A stretch of 64,000 nucleotides of DNA from Sphingomonas sp. OV641 (GCF_900109205.1 NZ_FNZB01000005.1:62001-126000); one strand, 5' to 3'; counted from the first letter of the stretch, positions 53,577 to 61,586 are shown. Translations and numbers: made by a program. Notes: generated from the letters alone by a model not told the origin.

Positions 53577-54029
53577 CTACACCGGCATGCTCATAATGTC
53601 CTTGTAGGCGGACAGCACTTTGTTGCGAACCTGCAACGTCGCCTCGAATGCGATTGAGGACTCCTGCCGCGCAAGCATCACCTTCGCGATGTCGGTTTCC
53701 TCTCCGCGTTCGTAGGCAACCGTCAAAGCACCAGCGCGCGCATTGATCGCATTAATTTTTTGAAGCTGCGTCTGAAAAGTAGCGGCGAAGCCGCCTAGAT
53801 CGGCGTGTCCTGATTGCGAAACGGCCGCCGCTCCGCCCACGCCTGAGACAGAATTTGGGCTATCCGCCTTTCCCAGCGCGGTGTGCATCGCTGCGTCAAA
53901 AGCCGCTCCTTTCGCAGCCCCGGACACGGAGACAGAGTTCGGGTTGCTTGCTACGTTCCGAAGCGCCGCGTTCTTGTCGAGGACAGCGTTCCGCAAAGCC
54001 ATGACATCATTGATGGAGATGCTGCTCAT
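53577..54029 (-). CDS. fliE: Flagellar hook-basal body protein FliE (orphan)
   Basis: This is a 150-residue protein with C-terminal signature YERGEETDIAKVMLARQESS, then IAFEATLQVRNKVLSAYKDI, matching FliE, the adaptor between the MS ring and the rod. FliE is usually ~105 residues; here the N-terminal half is longer and Ala/Ser/Gly-rich. GAGGT precedes the ATG. No other flagellar gene is present in the window, so it is an isolated plasmid copy. Confidence 0.85.
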   Translation of the reverse strand: MSSISINDVMALRNAVLDKNAALRNVASNPNSVSVSGAAKGAAFDAAMHTALGKADSPNSVSGVGGAAAVSQSGHADLGGFAATFQTQLQKINAINARAGALTVAYERGEETDIAKVMLARQESSIAFEATLQVRNKVLSAYKDIMSMPV

Positions 54030-54258
54030 ATTTTACCTCGGTGCGCCTTCAGCGCACCGACATGTCGCATTGAAACCGTTATGGCATGGTTAATTGAACT
54101 TAGTACTGATTGCCTATTCATGAAGCTATGCACCGATCCCTCGCGCAACGTCTCGTCGCGGATAGGTTCGAGGGTATTGTCTTGATACCAGCGTCGCCCC
54201 TCGATCCGGCTCCCGGTGCGAAGCACGCCGGTCGCATAGGCAGCGCGGTCCGCATCAT

Positions 54259-54785
54259 CCATCATAGGGTCGCACCAGCGCCAGCGCCGTTTCGTGGGGC
54301 CCGTCAAGCTATGTGGTGAAGTCACGCAGATGGAGGATTACCGGCATCGCCTTGGGATGCCATGGCGAGACGATCGCGTTCGGCGAAGGCGTAGGCTTCG
54401 CTACGCACAGTCGGTCGCCATATGCCGACGAAGAACGCGATCGGCTCATTGGGGATCAAGAACCACATCTGCCGGGGCTTGCCATCGTCGCCAGTCCCGC
54501 CCTCGGGGTGGGGTCCGGCGAAATGGGTGAACGGGACAAGGCAGCGCCGCTCCGGGTTGGCGAGCGACGGCTTCCACATCGATGAAGCGAGGTTGCGGCC
54601 ATGGGTCACATACTTGTCCAGCTTCACGACCGGGTCGCGCTTGCTCGGCGCCTGGATCGCGAAGCCCCATTCCATCGTGACCGGCTCCAATGGCCGGTTG
54701 CCCGGCGACGATCACCGCACGCCCAGGCGCACCGAGGGGTCTTCTTCTCGGTAGGGAAGACTTCGCGCGGCACCGGGGAGGTCTC
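54259..54785 (-). pseudogene. Second SRAP-domain gene, decayed
   Basis: Clearly related to the gene at 25998-26696 (VTMEWGFAIQAPSKRDPVVK, SSMWKPSLANPERRCLVPFT, MWFLIPNEPIAFFVGIWRPT), but the N-terminus with the catalytic Cys is missing, a frameshift splits the front (VPRE... in another frame), and about 12 bases including the TTSPNE codons are lost after AYAF, shifting the end. Residual homology to the last codons reaches 54259. Confidence 0.8.
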
Positions 54786-54792
54786 ATCCCCA

Positions 54793-54860
54793 GGATTGGC
54801 AGACGTATCGCTAAAGCGATCCCCGGCAATGGGGTGCGGGTTCGATCCCTGCCGCTGACG
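54793..54860 (+). pseudogene. tRNA-Leu-like 3' fragment
   Basis: GGCAGACG (D-loop-like) at 54798, then ATCG-CTAAAG-CGAT (anticodon-arm-like, loop one base short of CTTAAAG), a long variable arm CCCC-GGCAAT-GGGG (54821-54834), and a T arm GCGGG-TTCGATC-CCTGC (54836-54852) followed by CGCTGAC. The 5' acceptor strand is absent. It looks like a degenerate 3' part of a leucine tRNA gene, possibly a relic of an integration site. Confidence 0.4.
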
Positions 54861-54889
54861 TTAAGACCGAGCAAGACGGATCATGGATG

Positions 54890-55206
54890 TCAAAAATCGC
54901 GACTACGCGGTTTTAATCAAGAGAACGCAATAAAAGTTTAGCGTGAGTATTTTGCGCTCTCGATCTGATATTTCCCAACCCGGAAATGAAGTTCTTTGAA
55001 GCATGGAGGGTTGATATCAATTCTGAATGCCGGAAGCAGGCACTTTGAGATATTCGACACGAAGGTGACAACTCACGTTTCATCTGTGACGGTGACCGTA
55101 TCAGGTTTCACGACCGCATCTCCTTGCGTTGACAATCCGGTTCCCGCTTGCGGCGGGGACCGCAATCACACAACCGATTGCACATTCCCCCGTCCTCCAA
55201 AAGCTG
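54890..55206. other. AT-richer noncoding interval
   Basis: No gene supported. Base composition is lower in GC than on either side, and no strong repeat was found. It lies downstream of the fic gene and beside the tRNA-like fragment. Confidence 0.4.
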
Positions 55207-56496
55207 TCAGCGACTCCGGTCCTTATCGCGCGGTGCTGGCGCTTGCGCCGGGGTCGCGCGGCCGATTTTGACGTCCAGCGATCCGCCCGCTTTGATCCGA
55301 TCGGCGACGAGCTGGCGCGTCGACTCCGCGATGGCTCCGACCATGCGCGCGCTCTCGCCCCGATCGCGCGCGGTCTTCATGGCCGCGTCGACGATTGCCT
55401 GGGCGGGCGCAAGGCGCGGATCGGCTTGGTTCTTCTCCGGCGTGTTCTTCAGGAACAGCTCGGCAAGCCGCTCCTGCCCCGGCGAGTGACCAGGGGGCAG
55501 GATCGGCCGCTCCAGCGACCGCACGGCGCGCTGGAGCTGGGCCGGCTGCTGGTTGTTGATTTGAACACCGAGTGCTGCGCCGATCTCCCGCACGCGCTCC
55601 AACGGCGTCTGCTGCGGCGTCACGACGGCATCGACCTGACGGACACCTAGATAGGTGAGAAGGTGCGATTGATAGATCGGCCCTTTGGCATGGCGGACAT
55701 AGGCGAGTTCGGTGCGCGCGTTGGCGATGGCGGGGGAGGGGGCACCCTCCTTAATCAACCCACGCAGCCGATCGGCCGCCTGTTGGCGAGCGGCCGGCAA
55801 ATAGCGTTCCAGCTCCTCGCGCGCCTTGGTCAGCGTCACGCGGTAGCGTTGCCCCTCGGGCGGCGCGCGCTTGGGGAGCATGGCGATCCCTGCGGGGCCA
55901 ATCCGCGCCTCGGGCGCGAGGTCGCGCTTGATCGCCGCTGCGGAGAGAACCGCCGCCATTCCGCGATGATCGCCGGTAAGAAAGCCGTGACGGGACGCCT
56001 CCATCCAACGGTCCTTGTCGATCGCGGCGATGCGGATCGGGTGGCCGGCTTCGCGGGCGAGCTGGGCGGCATGGTGGCGCATGGTGCGCCCGTTCCCTTC
56101 GCGGAAGGGATGAATGGCGTTGATCTCGTTGATGTGGTTGCCGAGCCGATCGAAAAACTCGTCGCGAGGAAGCACCCGCAAGCCGCTCTGCGCTCCTACC
56201 TCGGCGAACCGCTTGTCGAGTTCGCGCGCGATGTAGGGGACGGCGGCGAAGCTCGATCCGCCCTTGGCGATGTTGACGGTGCGGTCCTGGCCTGCCCAAT
56301 CGTAGAGGTCTTGGAACAGGTGTTTGTGAAGGGCACGGTAGCCGTCGGCGGTGGCTGGAAAGGTCAGGCGCGCAGCCTCCGCGCCGCGCGCCTGCGTCAG
56401 TCGTCGTTCGGCCTCGGTAAGCGTTTTGTCTTCCGTAATCCCGAGCCGGTTACGAAGCGTCTCGGTGCCGGGATATGTATAAGGATCGCTTGCCAA
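55207..56496 (-). CDS. fic: Fic-domain AMP/UMP-transferase toxin
   Basis: This is a 429-residue protein. Only a TTG (56496), two bases after the antitoxin stop, provides a start before DPYTYPGTETLRNRLG. The Fic core has FQDLYDWAGQDRTVNIAKGG, SSFAAVPYI (flap) and NEINAIHPFREGNGRTMRHH, the complete HPFx(D/E)GNGR active site with Arg. The C-terminal ~200 residues are helical and unassigned. Such proteins modify host targets with nucleotide monophosphates and pair with a small inhibitor. Confidence 0.9.
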   Translation of the reverse strand: MASDPYTYPGTETLRNRLGITEDKTLTEAERRLTQARGAEAARLTFPATADGYRALHKHLFQDLYDWAGQDRTVNIAKGGSSFAAVPYIARELDKRFAEVGAQSGLRVLPRDEFFDRLGNHINEINAIHPFREGNGRTMRHHAAQLAREAGHPIRIAAIDKDRWMEASRHGFLTGDHRGMAAVLSAAAIKRDLAPEARIGPAGIAMLPKRAPPEGQRYRVTLTKAREELERYLPAARQQAADRLRGLIKEGAPSPAIANARTELAYVRHAKGPIYQSHLLTYLGVRQVDAVVTPQQTPLERVREIGAALGVQINNQQPAQLQRAVRSLERPILPPGHSPGQERLAELFLKNTPEKNQADPRLAPAQAIVDAAMKTARDRGESARMVGAIAESTRQLVADRIKAGGSLDVKIGRATPAQAPAPRDKDRSR

Positions 56497-56498
56497 GG

Positions 56499-56756
56499 TC
56501 AGGCAGCGATCTGGCGGGTTCCGGGCTGATAGAGACTGAGGATAATCGAGGGCATGAGGGCGGGCGGAACGCCCTCGTCGAGCATCATCGAGAACATCGC
56601 GTCCTCGTCGATGGTCGGGGTCATATCCTCGATAACGAGATTGGCACGGGCTTCCGCTACGTCCTCGCGCCAAAGCGCAACCTGTTCAGGGCTGCCGCGC
56701 TCGAAATCCATCTGGCGGATGCGCTCGCGCAGCGTTTCAAGATCGATCTGGGCCAT
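56499..56756 (-). CDS. Fic antitoxin (VbhA-like)
   Basis: This 85-residue protein starts at ATG 56756 behind AAGGA. It contains VALWREDVAEARANLVIEDM with TPTIDEDAMF after it, as in small proteins encoded directly before plasmid Fic toxins. FSMMLDEGVPP may act as the inhibitory helix, though the exact (S/T)xxxE(G/N) spacing is not perfect. It overlaps in operon logic with fic (stop and start two bases apart). Confidence 0.75.
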   Translation of the reverse strand: MAQIDLETLRERIRQMDFERGSPEQVALWREDVAEARANLVIEDMTPTIDEDAMFSMMLDEGVPPALMPSIILSLYQPGTRQIAA

Positions 56757-56842
56757 CGCGGTCATCCTTTCTGCTCATAACCCTACGCCTTCCAACGCGA
56801 TTCCTCAACAAATCACGTGCGATAAGAGCCGGTCGGTGCGTC

Positions 56843-56872
56843 GCGATCCGCGCTCGCTTGAACGCGGATCGC
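56843..56872 (-). terminator. 10-bp hairpin between DUF3768 gene and fic operon
   Basis: GCGATCCGCG (56843-56852) and CGCGGATCGC (56863-56872) form a perfect stem with a ten-base loop 12 bases after the DUF3768 stop in the reading direction. No T-run, so it may be an attenuator or part of the fic leader. Confidence 0.45.
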
Positions 56873-56884
56873 ACGCCGGGGACG

Positions 56885-57271
56885 TCAGTATTCGCTCGCG
56901 AGCATGATCGTCAGCACGCGCTTGGTCTGTTGCTCATCCCACGGCGCTTCGCTGCCATAGGTAAGCGTGTTGTCGTAGTAGTCCACCTTCCAGAAAACGG
57001 TTTCGGCGATTGCCTTGTCGTCGCTCGGTCGCTCCTGCGTCCACGTTCCCGTCGCGAGCCGATAAACCGCGCCGAAATCATGTTCTCCGTGAGGATCGTT
57101 GTCGCCGGTGAATTGCGAGAAGCCGACGATCGCCGCCAGCGCCGCGAAGCGATCCGCGTCGGGGAGAGACTGGAAACCCAGCGTGACGTTGGCGATGGAT
57201 GCGGTGCCCGGTTGGCTCCGGGCTAGGTCATTAAGGCGACGGATGGTGTCGAGTTGTTCGGGGCTGCACAT
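56885..57271 (-). CDS. DUF3768 protein
   Basis: This 128-residue protein has AAGGAGGATCAGTG before the ATG 57271. It begins MCSPEQLDTIRRLNDLARSQ and ends VDYYDNTLTYGSEAPWDEQQ then TKRVLTIMLASEY, the hallmarks of DUF3768, a family common in alphaproteobacterial plasmid leading regions. Function unknown. Its leader shares a compound hairpin with the one before the 61072-61263 gene. Confidence 0.82.
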   Translation of the reverse strand: MCSPEQLDTIRRLNDLARSQPGTASIANVTLGFQSLPDADRFAALAAIVGFSQFTGDNDPHGEHDFGAVYRLATGTWTQERPSDDKAIAETVFWKVDYYDNTLTYGSEAPWDEQQTKRVLTIMLASEY

Positions 57272-57320
57272 CACTGATCCTCCTTCTGGCATGGGCCGCA
57301 AGGCCGCTCGGCCTCACGGC

Positions 57321-57548
57321 CCTGCCTGTCCGGCGAGGACGGGATGGGGAGGGGGAGCGAGAATCTACCGCTGGTGCGGGCGAGCCGCCTAGCGCGGCCG
57401 AAGCCTCCGGCGACGGGTGCCGCGGTTGGCGGATTACACGGGCGGTCGATTGTCGTTCGGGAACGAAAGGGCAGCGCCCTTGGTGTTCCCCTAGCGCCGG
57501 TCGCGCGCATCGCGATCGGCGAGAGTTGCGCGGTGCGGATCTCCGCAC
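57321..57548 (-). promoter_or_regulatory. Structured leader A upstream of the DUF3768 gene
   Basis: Related over about 170 bases to 61317-61494. The core is a compound hairpin at 57459-57490: outer stem GGGAAC/GTTCCC enclosing AAGGGC/GCCCTT. A separate perfect hairpin GTGCGGA-TC-TCCGCAC is at 57533-57548. No gene is supported in the interval 57272-57576. Confidence 0.65.
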
Positions 57549-57576
57549 GGCACTATCGCGCGCAAGCGCGCCCCCG

Positions 57577-57876
57577 TCAGGAGGGCGCGTTGCGTGCGTC
57601 GCGGGCGGCGATCACCAGATCGACGATACGCGGCTGATGGAACAGCTCGCCACGCTCGACAACACCGAGACCGGGACCATCGAGAACGTCGCGGATGCGA
57701 TCCTGCACGACCTCCTCCAGGTCTCCGGCGAGAACCCAAAAGTGGCGCGGGTCACGATCGCGGCCATCGGCGCGGAACTGGTCGCTTTCGACGACGGCCT
57801 GGACCAGCGCGTTCAGCGCGGCCATCCCCAGCGCGCGCTCGAAGGCGAGCTGCGCGAATAGGCGATGATGGGACAT
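57577..57876 (-). CDS. Hypothetical plasmid protein, 99 aa
   Basis: GGAGG lies six bases before the ATG 57876. It begins MSHHRLFAQLAFERALGMAA and contains DRDPRHFWVLAGDLEEVVQD; helical, soluble. Located in the leftward cluster between ParB-like and DUF3768 genes and preceded by a long foldback. Family not recognised. Confidence 0.55.
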   Translation of the reverse strand: MSHHRLFAQLAFERALGMAALNALVQAVVESDQFRADGRDRDPRHFWVLAGDLEEVVQDRIRDVLDGPGLGVVERGELFHQPRIVDLVIAARDARNAPS

Positions 57877-57914
57877 GGAAACCTCCGTGTTGCCGTGATT
57901 GGCGACGACGGCGG

Positions 57915-58038
57915 GAGGGGCGCGGAACGCCGGGTCATAGGACCGCGCCAGCGGCCGGCTTGCCGGGCAGCGGGGGAGCCGATTTGCGCAGCAAATTGGG
58001 GGGACCGCTGATCCTTGAGGCGGCGTTCCGCGCCCCTC
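57915..58038. promoter_or_regulatory. Long foldback (17-bp terminal stem) upstream of the 99-aa gene
   Basis: GAGGGGCGCGGAACGCC (57915-57931) is the exact reverse complement of 58022-58038. Inside, CAGCGG (57949-57954) pairs with CCGCTG (58005-58010), and ATTTGC-GCA-GCAAAT makes an apical hairpin. The single strand would fold into a 124-base rod directly before the leftward gene. Confidence 0.7.
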
Positions 58039-58150
58039 ACGATGGGCGGAGACTGACGGACTGCCTCTACAAACCAACGCCCGCCCACGGGGCGGACCGC
58101 TAGCCGATTTTCTGCTTTCGTTCTCGACTCGGCTGACTCATAGAATCGTC

Positions 58151-58660
58151 ATGCCGATCATGGCCGAACATCGCTGGCTCTACCCGATCGACTGGCCTGA
58201 GTTGTCGAGGCTGATCCGGTTCGGCCGCGCCAAGGGGCGCTGCGAGCATTGCCAGCGCCCGCACGGCCGGCGGGTGTTCCACTTGGGTGACGGACGCTGG
58301 TGGGACGCTGATCGCCACCAATGGCGCGACGGGCGCGGTCGCCGGGTGCGTGCGCCTAAGTCGGACGTGGCGACGATCGTGCGCATCACGCGGGTCTATA
58401 TCGCGTGTGCGCATCTGAACCATGACCCCACCGACAACGCACCACGCAATTTGGCTGCACTCTGCCAGCGATGCCATATGATCCATGACGCGGCCGAACA
58501 TCGGCGCCGGCGATGGCTGAATGCTTACAGACGTCGGGCCTTGGGCGATCTGTTCGCATGGTTCGAACCACGCGCGATCTTGGTGAGGAATGGCGGCGGT
58601 CGTAGTATCAGCTTGGGTGACGGGCTGCGCGGCTCACACGCGAATAGCAGAATGGAGTGA
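58151..58660 (+). CDS. HNH-endonuclease-like protein (paralogue)
   Basis: This is a 169-residue relative of the gene at 29703-30149: MPIMAEHRWLYPIDWPELSR, zinc pair CEHCQRPHGRR, HNH core CAHLNHDPTDNAPRNLAALC then QRCHMIHD. An Arg-rich insert (RDGRGRRVRAPKSD) and a 25-residue C-terminal extension differ from its paralogue. Likely a DNA nuclease with unknown target. It is oriented opposite to its cluster. Confidence 0.75.
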   Translation: MPIMAEHRWLYPIDWPELSRLIRFGRAKGRCEHCQRPHGRRVFHLGDGRWWDADRHQWRDGRGRRVRAPKSDVATIVRITRVYIACAHLNHDPTDNAPRNLAALCQRCHMIHDAAEHRRRRWLNAYRRRALGDLFAWFEPRAILVRNGGGRSISLGDGLRGSHANSRME

Positions 58661-58665
58661 TAGCA

Positions 58666-59031
58666 ATGGATACCTTCAACGCTGGCGTCCAATACAACGA
58701 CTTCAAGGGAACCGTTGCCGCGGACATTTCCGATAATGTCGCGCTTGCCGGCCATCTGGTGTCTTTGGGAAAAGCTGAAAGCGACGAGCGTGTCATTGGA
58801 TTCAGGATCGCTTCTGGGGAGAACCAGGGGACACCCGTGACCGATGTGTCGCTGGTGGCTTATCTTCTTCGGTCTGCTGAGTTTGAGCCAGCCCCGGCAG
58901 AGGTGCGTGCTGTCGAATTGCGCATCACGCCGGGGGAAGCGCTCGCATTTTTCAAGCGTTTCGACCTCGTGGCAGTTCGGCGCGGCGTCGATTTGAGCGG
59001 CACTCACGTAGATGGCCCGCATTACGATTAA
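58666..59031 (+). CDS. Hypothetical protein, 121 aa
   Basis: GGAG eight bases upstream of the ATG 58666. It begins MDTFNAGVQYNDFKGTVAAD and contains LRITPGEALAFFKRFDLVAV; mixed alpha/beta, soluble, no motif recognised. It follows the HNH gene by five bases, so they form a transcription unit, and is followed by a hairpin at 59044-59070. Confidence 0.55.
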   Translation: MDTFNAGVQYNDFKGTVAADISDNVALAGHLVSLGKAESDERVIGFRIASGENQGTPVTDVSLVAYLLRSAEFEPAPAEVRAVELRITPGEALAFFKRFDLVAVRRGVDLSGTHVDGPHYD

Positions 59032-59043
59032 ACTCGCCATCGC

Positions 59044-59128
59044 GCCGCCCGTCCCTTGTGGGCGGGCGGCGTGCGCTGATCTGCAAGGGCAGCGCGCGCG
59101 ACGGCCATGCAGAGCATGGCTGTCGCGC
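59044..59128. terminator. Two strong hairpins between convergent genes
   Basis: GCCGCCCG (59044-59051) / CGGGCGGC (59063-59070), then a 14-bp stem with one mismatch formed by GCGCGAC-GCCATGC (59096-59110, one base between) and GCATGGC-GTCGCGC (59114-59128). They lie between the end of the plus-strand 121-aa gene and the end of the minus-strand ParB-like gene, a natural place for bidirectional termination. Confidence 0.6.
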
Positions 59129-59197
59129 CGGCGAGGGGGCTGATGCTGGGCGGTTGGTCGAGAAAAGGGGGTGATTATCACCGCCCCCCGTATCCGT

Positions 59198-61027
59198 TTA
59201 CGCCATTTCGTCGGCCTCCATGTCCTCGCCATCGAAGGCATCGGCGTCGGGATCGTCCAGTTCGTGCCGCTCGGGCTGGTCGAACGCCCCGATCTGCATC
59301 GGCGCGGGAAGCCAGTGCGAAGCGAGCCGCCCCGACACGTTGACCGCCAAGTCTGCCTTCTTCTTGATGGTTGCGCAGTTGTCGGCGCTGGCATCGCCGC
59401 ATTCGGCGCGGAGTAGGTCGATAAGGGCCGCACGGCGCATCTTGTCGAACAGGGCGATGGGGGCTTGCCAGCGGGTCGCAATGTCCACGCCTGTCGCGCG
59501 GGCCACCTGCTCAAAGTGATGGTGACGCGCACCGGGGGCACCGCCTGCGAACAAGGTGCCGTCCACCGTCATCGCCACCAATCCGGCGAGTAGCGCCATC
59601 TTGTCGTCGTGACTCATGGCGCGAATGACCTCGAACCGGCCATCTGCTGGGACCGATGCGAAGCGGTCGGCCATCGTTTCTTCGACCTCCCGCACGTCGC
59701 TGGTCGCCATAAGGTCGTCGGCAACATCGGTCGCGATGGTCTTGGCCTGCACGTCTATCGCCATCTGATAGCTGTGCGCGCCGTGGAGTAGCTGACCCGC
59801 AAGGCTGTCCAGCAGCACATCCAGCGCCAGCGCCGGGTCGGCTGAAACCGCCTCCTGCACGATGCGGGTCTTGATCCGCGACAGGTCTGCAACAAGGCTG
59901 TTGCTGTAGAGCGGCTGCGGCTCGCCGCTGCTCGCCTTGGGCTTCGGCTCGGCCTTCGCGCGATAGAAGCTCTTGCCGAGCGATCCGTCATGCGAAACCC
60001 AGAGCGCCACGCCCCCGACCGCGACCTGCTCGGCATTGAACCCGCGCAAGCCCTCAGTGATCGCATCCCGCTGATCGGACAACGGCGCGATGCGGTCGCT
60101 GTCCTCGCCCTCGGCCTCGGCGATCTGTTCGATAGCGACGTCGATTGCCTCGATCCGCGCGGCCTCGTCCTCGGTCGGCTCGCGCGTGGCCGGATACAGG
60201 CTGCCCTTCATGTAAAGGTCGTAGGGCCGGTCCAGCGTGGCGCGGACCTCATGCCAACCGATCGCGCGATACTCGTCGGCGATACCGTCCAGCTTGTCCT
60301 CCGCCAGTTCCTGCACAAGCTCGGGATGGTCGGCAAACCCCTCGGCCCCTTGGCTGAACAGGTCTACCGTGATCGTCCCGCCCTTCGCCTCGTAGGCGTC
60401 GCGCCCGACGAAGATAAACGCGCCGCTGGTGGTGTCCACCTTCTCGGTGGTGAGCATCCGCCGGATGGTGTGGGCGTGGCCGTTCGCCGCCTTGCATACC
60501 TTCACCTGTTGGTCGTGGTCGTCAGTGAGGGTGAGCGCGCGCGCCGCCTCAAGCGACAACTGGTCCTTGGCGATCAGGTCGATCAGCGCCGGTGCCAGCG
60601 CGGAAAGGCGAAGCATCTTATAGACGAAGCTGACCGCCTGACCGAACCGGGCAGCGATTTCCTCGGCGTCCATGCCGGTATCGCGTAGCGCCGCAAAGGC
60701 GCGGATGCTGTCTGCCGGGTGCATGTCCTCGCGCTGGAAGTTCTCCGCGAGCGACAGTTCGATGGCCTCTTCCTTGGTGCGGACCTCGACGGGAAACGCG
60801 TCGCTGTTCTTGATCTGCTTGCGCTTCGCCAGTTCTTTGAGGCCGCGATAGCGCCGCCCTCCGGCGAACACATAGAACAGGCCCTCGTCCTCATAGGCGA
60901 CAAGGTTTTGCAACAGGCCGTGCGCGGCAATGTCGTCGGCCATGCTCTCGACGGCGGAAGGCTTCACGCGCCGCTGATTGAGCGGGGAAAGGCGAAGCTG
61001 CGACAGCTTGACGGTGATGATACCCAT
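59198..61027 (-). CDS. ParB/RepB/Spo0J-family nuclease-domain protein
   Basis: This is a 609-residue protein. The N-terminal ParB domain has LSQLRLSPLNQRRVKPSAVE, GLLQNLVAYEDEGLFYVFAG with GRRYRGLKEL after it, LSLAENFQREDMHPAD, then an HTH (AEEIAARFGQAVSFVYKMLR). The large remainder (from ~200) is characteristic of plasmid-borne versions found in leading regions of alphaproteobacterial plasmids, not of partition ParB proteins (about 300-350 aa). No parA is adjacent, so a role in partition is unlikely. Confidence 0.85.
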   Translation of the reverse strand: MGIITVKLSQLRLSPLNQRRVKPSAVESMADDIAAHGLLQNLVAYEDEGLFYVFAGGRRYRGLKELAKRKQIKNSDAFPVEVRTKEEAIELSLAENFQREDMHPADSIRAFAALRDTGMDAEEIAARFGQAVSFVYKMLRLSALAPALIDLIAKDQLSLEAARALTLTDDHDQQVKVCKAANGHAHTIRRMLTTEKVDTTSGAFIFVGRDAYEAKGGTITVDLFSQGAEGFADHPELVQELAEDKLDGIADEYRAIGWHEVRATLDRPYDLYMKGSLYPATREPTEDEAARIEAIDVAIEQIAEAEGEDSDRIAPLSDQRDAITEGLRGFNAEQVAVGGVALWVSHDGSLGKSFYRAKAEPKPKASSGEPQPLYSNSLVADLSRIKTRIVQEAVSADPALALDVLLDSLAGQLLHGAHSYQMAIDVQAKTIATDVADDLMATSDVREVEETMADRFASVPADGRFEVIRAMSHDDKMALLAGLVAMTVDGTLFAGGAPGARHHHFEQVARATGVDIATRWQAPIALFDKMRRAALIDLLRAECGDASADNCATIKKKADLAVNVSGRLASHWLPAPMQIGAFDQPERHELDDPDADAFDGEDMEADEMA

Positions 61028-61071
61028 GATGATGCTCCTGATCTGAATAAGGTTCGGTGATGGGGGAGGGG

Positions 61072-61263
61072 TCAGCCTTCGAGGCTCGCGAGTTCGTCAA
61101 ACTCGGCCGATGCGCGCGCCGCGCCGTCCCCTGCGTAGGTCGCGCCGGAACGCGGATAGAAGAACACGCGCTCGCCACGGCGGTAGGGGGTGCCGTCCGC
61201 GCTGGTCCCGTCCACATTGGCCCGTTTCCAGTAGGGATCGCCCTTGTATCGGGTGTAAGCCAT
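61072..61263 (-). CDS. Small hypothetical protein, 63 aa
   Basis: GAAGGAGGAAAGAGA precedes the ATG, a strong start. It begins MAYTRYKGDPYWKRANVDGT and includes YRRGERVFFYPRSGATYAGD; basic in front, acidic at the end. First gene after leader B, 45 bases before the ParB-like gene. Function unknown. Confidence 0.6.
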   Translation of the reverse strand: MAYTRYKGDPYWKRANVDGTSADGTPYRRGERVFFYPRSGATYAGDGAARASAEFDELASLEG

Positions 61264-61316
61264 TCTCTTTCCTCCTTCTTCCTGCGGCTGAAAGCCGGTT
61301 GCCGCAGCAACCGGGT

Positions 61317-61494
61317 CTGCCTCTCCGGCGAGGAGCGGGATGGGGAGGGAGGAGGAAAATCGATGGCCTGGCGCGGGCAGGCCGCCTTAGCGCGGCCGAC
61401 GCCCCTTAGGGCGTCGGGTGCCGCGCTTGGCGGACCACACGGGGCCGTCTATTTTCCTTCGGGAACGAAAGGGCAGCAGCCCTTGGTGTTCCCC
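61317..61494 (-). promoter_or_regulatory. Structured leader B upstream of the 63-aa/ParB-like operon
   Basis: Same architecture as leader A: compound hairpin GGGAAC...GTTCCC around AAGGGC/GCCCTT at 61461-61493, whose apical loop differs in length from A. A further perfect hairpin GACGCCC-CTTA-GGGCGTC lies near 61,399, where leader A instead has GCCG/CGGC, so pairing is kept while sequence changes. No gene is supported from 61264 to 61747. Confidence 0.65.
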
Positions 61495-61564
61495 GCGCTG
61501 GCGGGCCTCCGGGGGAGGGCCGTGGCGCTCTACAGGGGAGCGTCTCGCATCTTTGCGCGTCCGC

Positions 61565-61586
61565 AGGTGTGCCACGTGGCACACCT
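61565..61586. promoter_or_regulatory. Perfect 22-bp palindrome centred on CACGTG
   Basis: AGGTGTGCCAC followed by its exact complement. The centre CCACGTGG resembles the TCACGTGA core of parS sites. It lies 300 bp upstream of the 63-aa gene and 540 bp upstream of the ParB-domain gene, so it is a candidate binding site for that protein or a dimeric regulator. Confidence 0.6.

Noticed and set aside
57302..57576. 97-codon plus-strand frame over leader A
   Set aside because: The related leader B does not keep the same reading frame, while hairpins are conserved; treated as noncoding.
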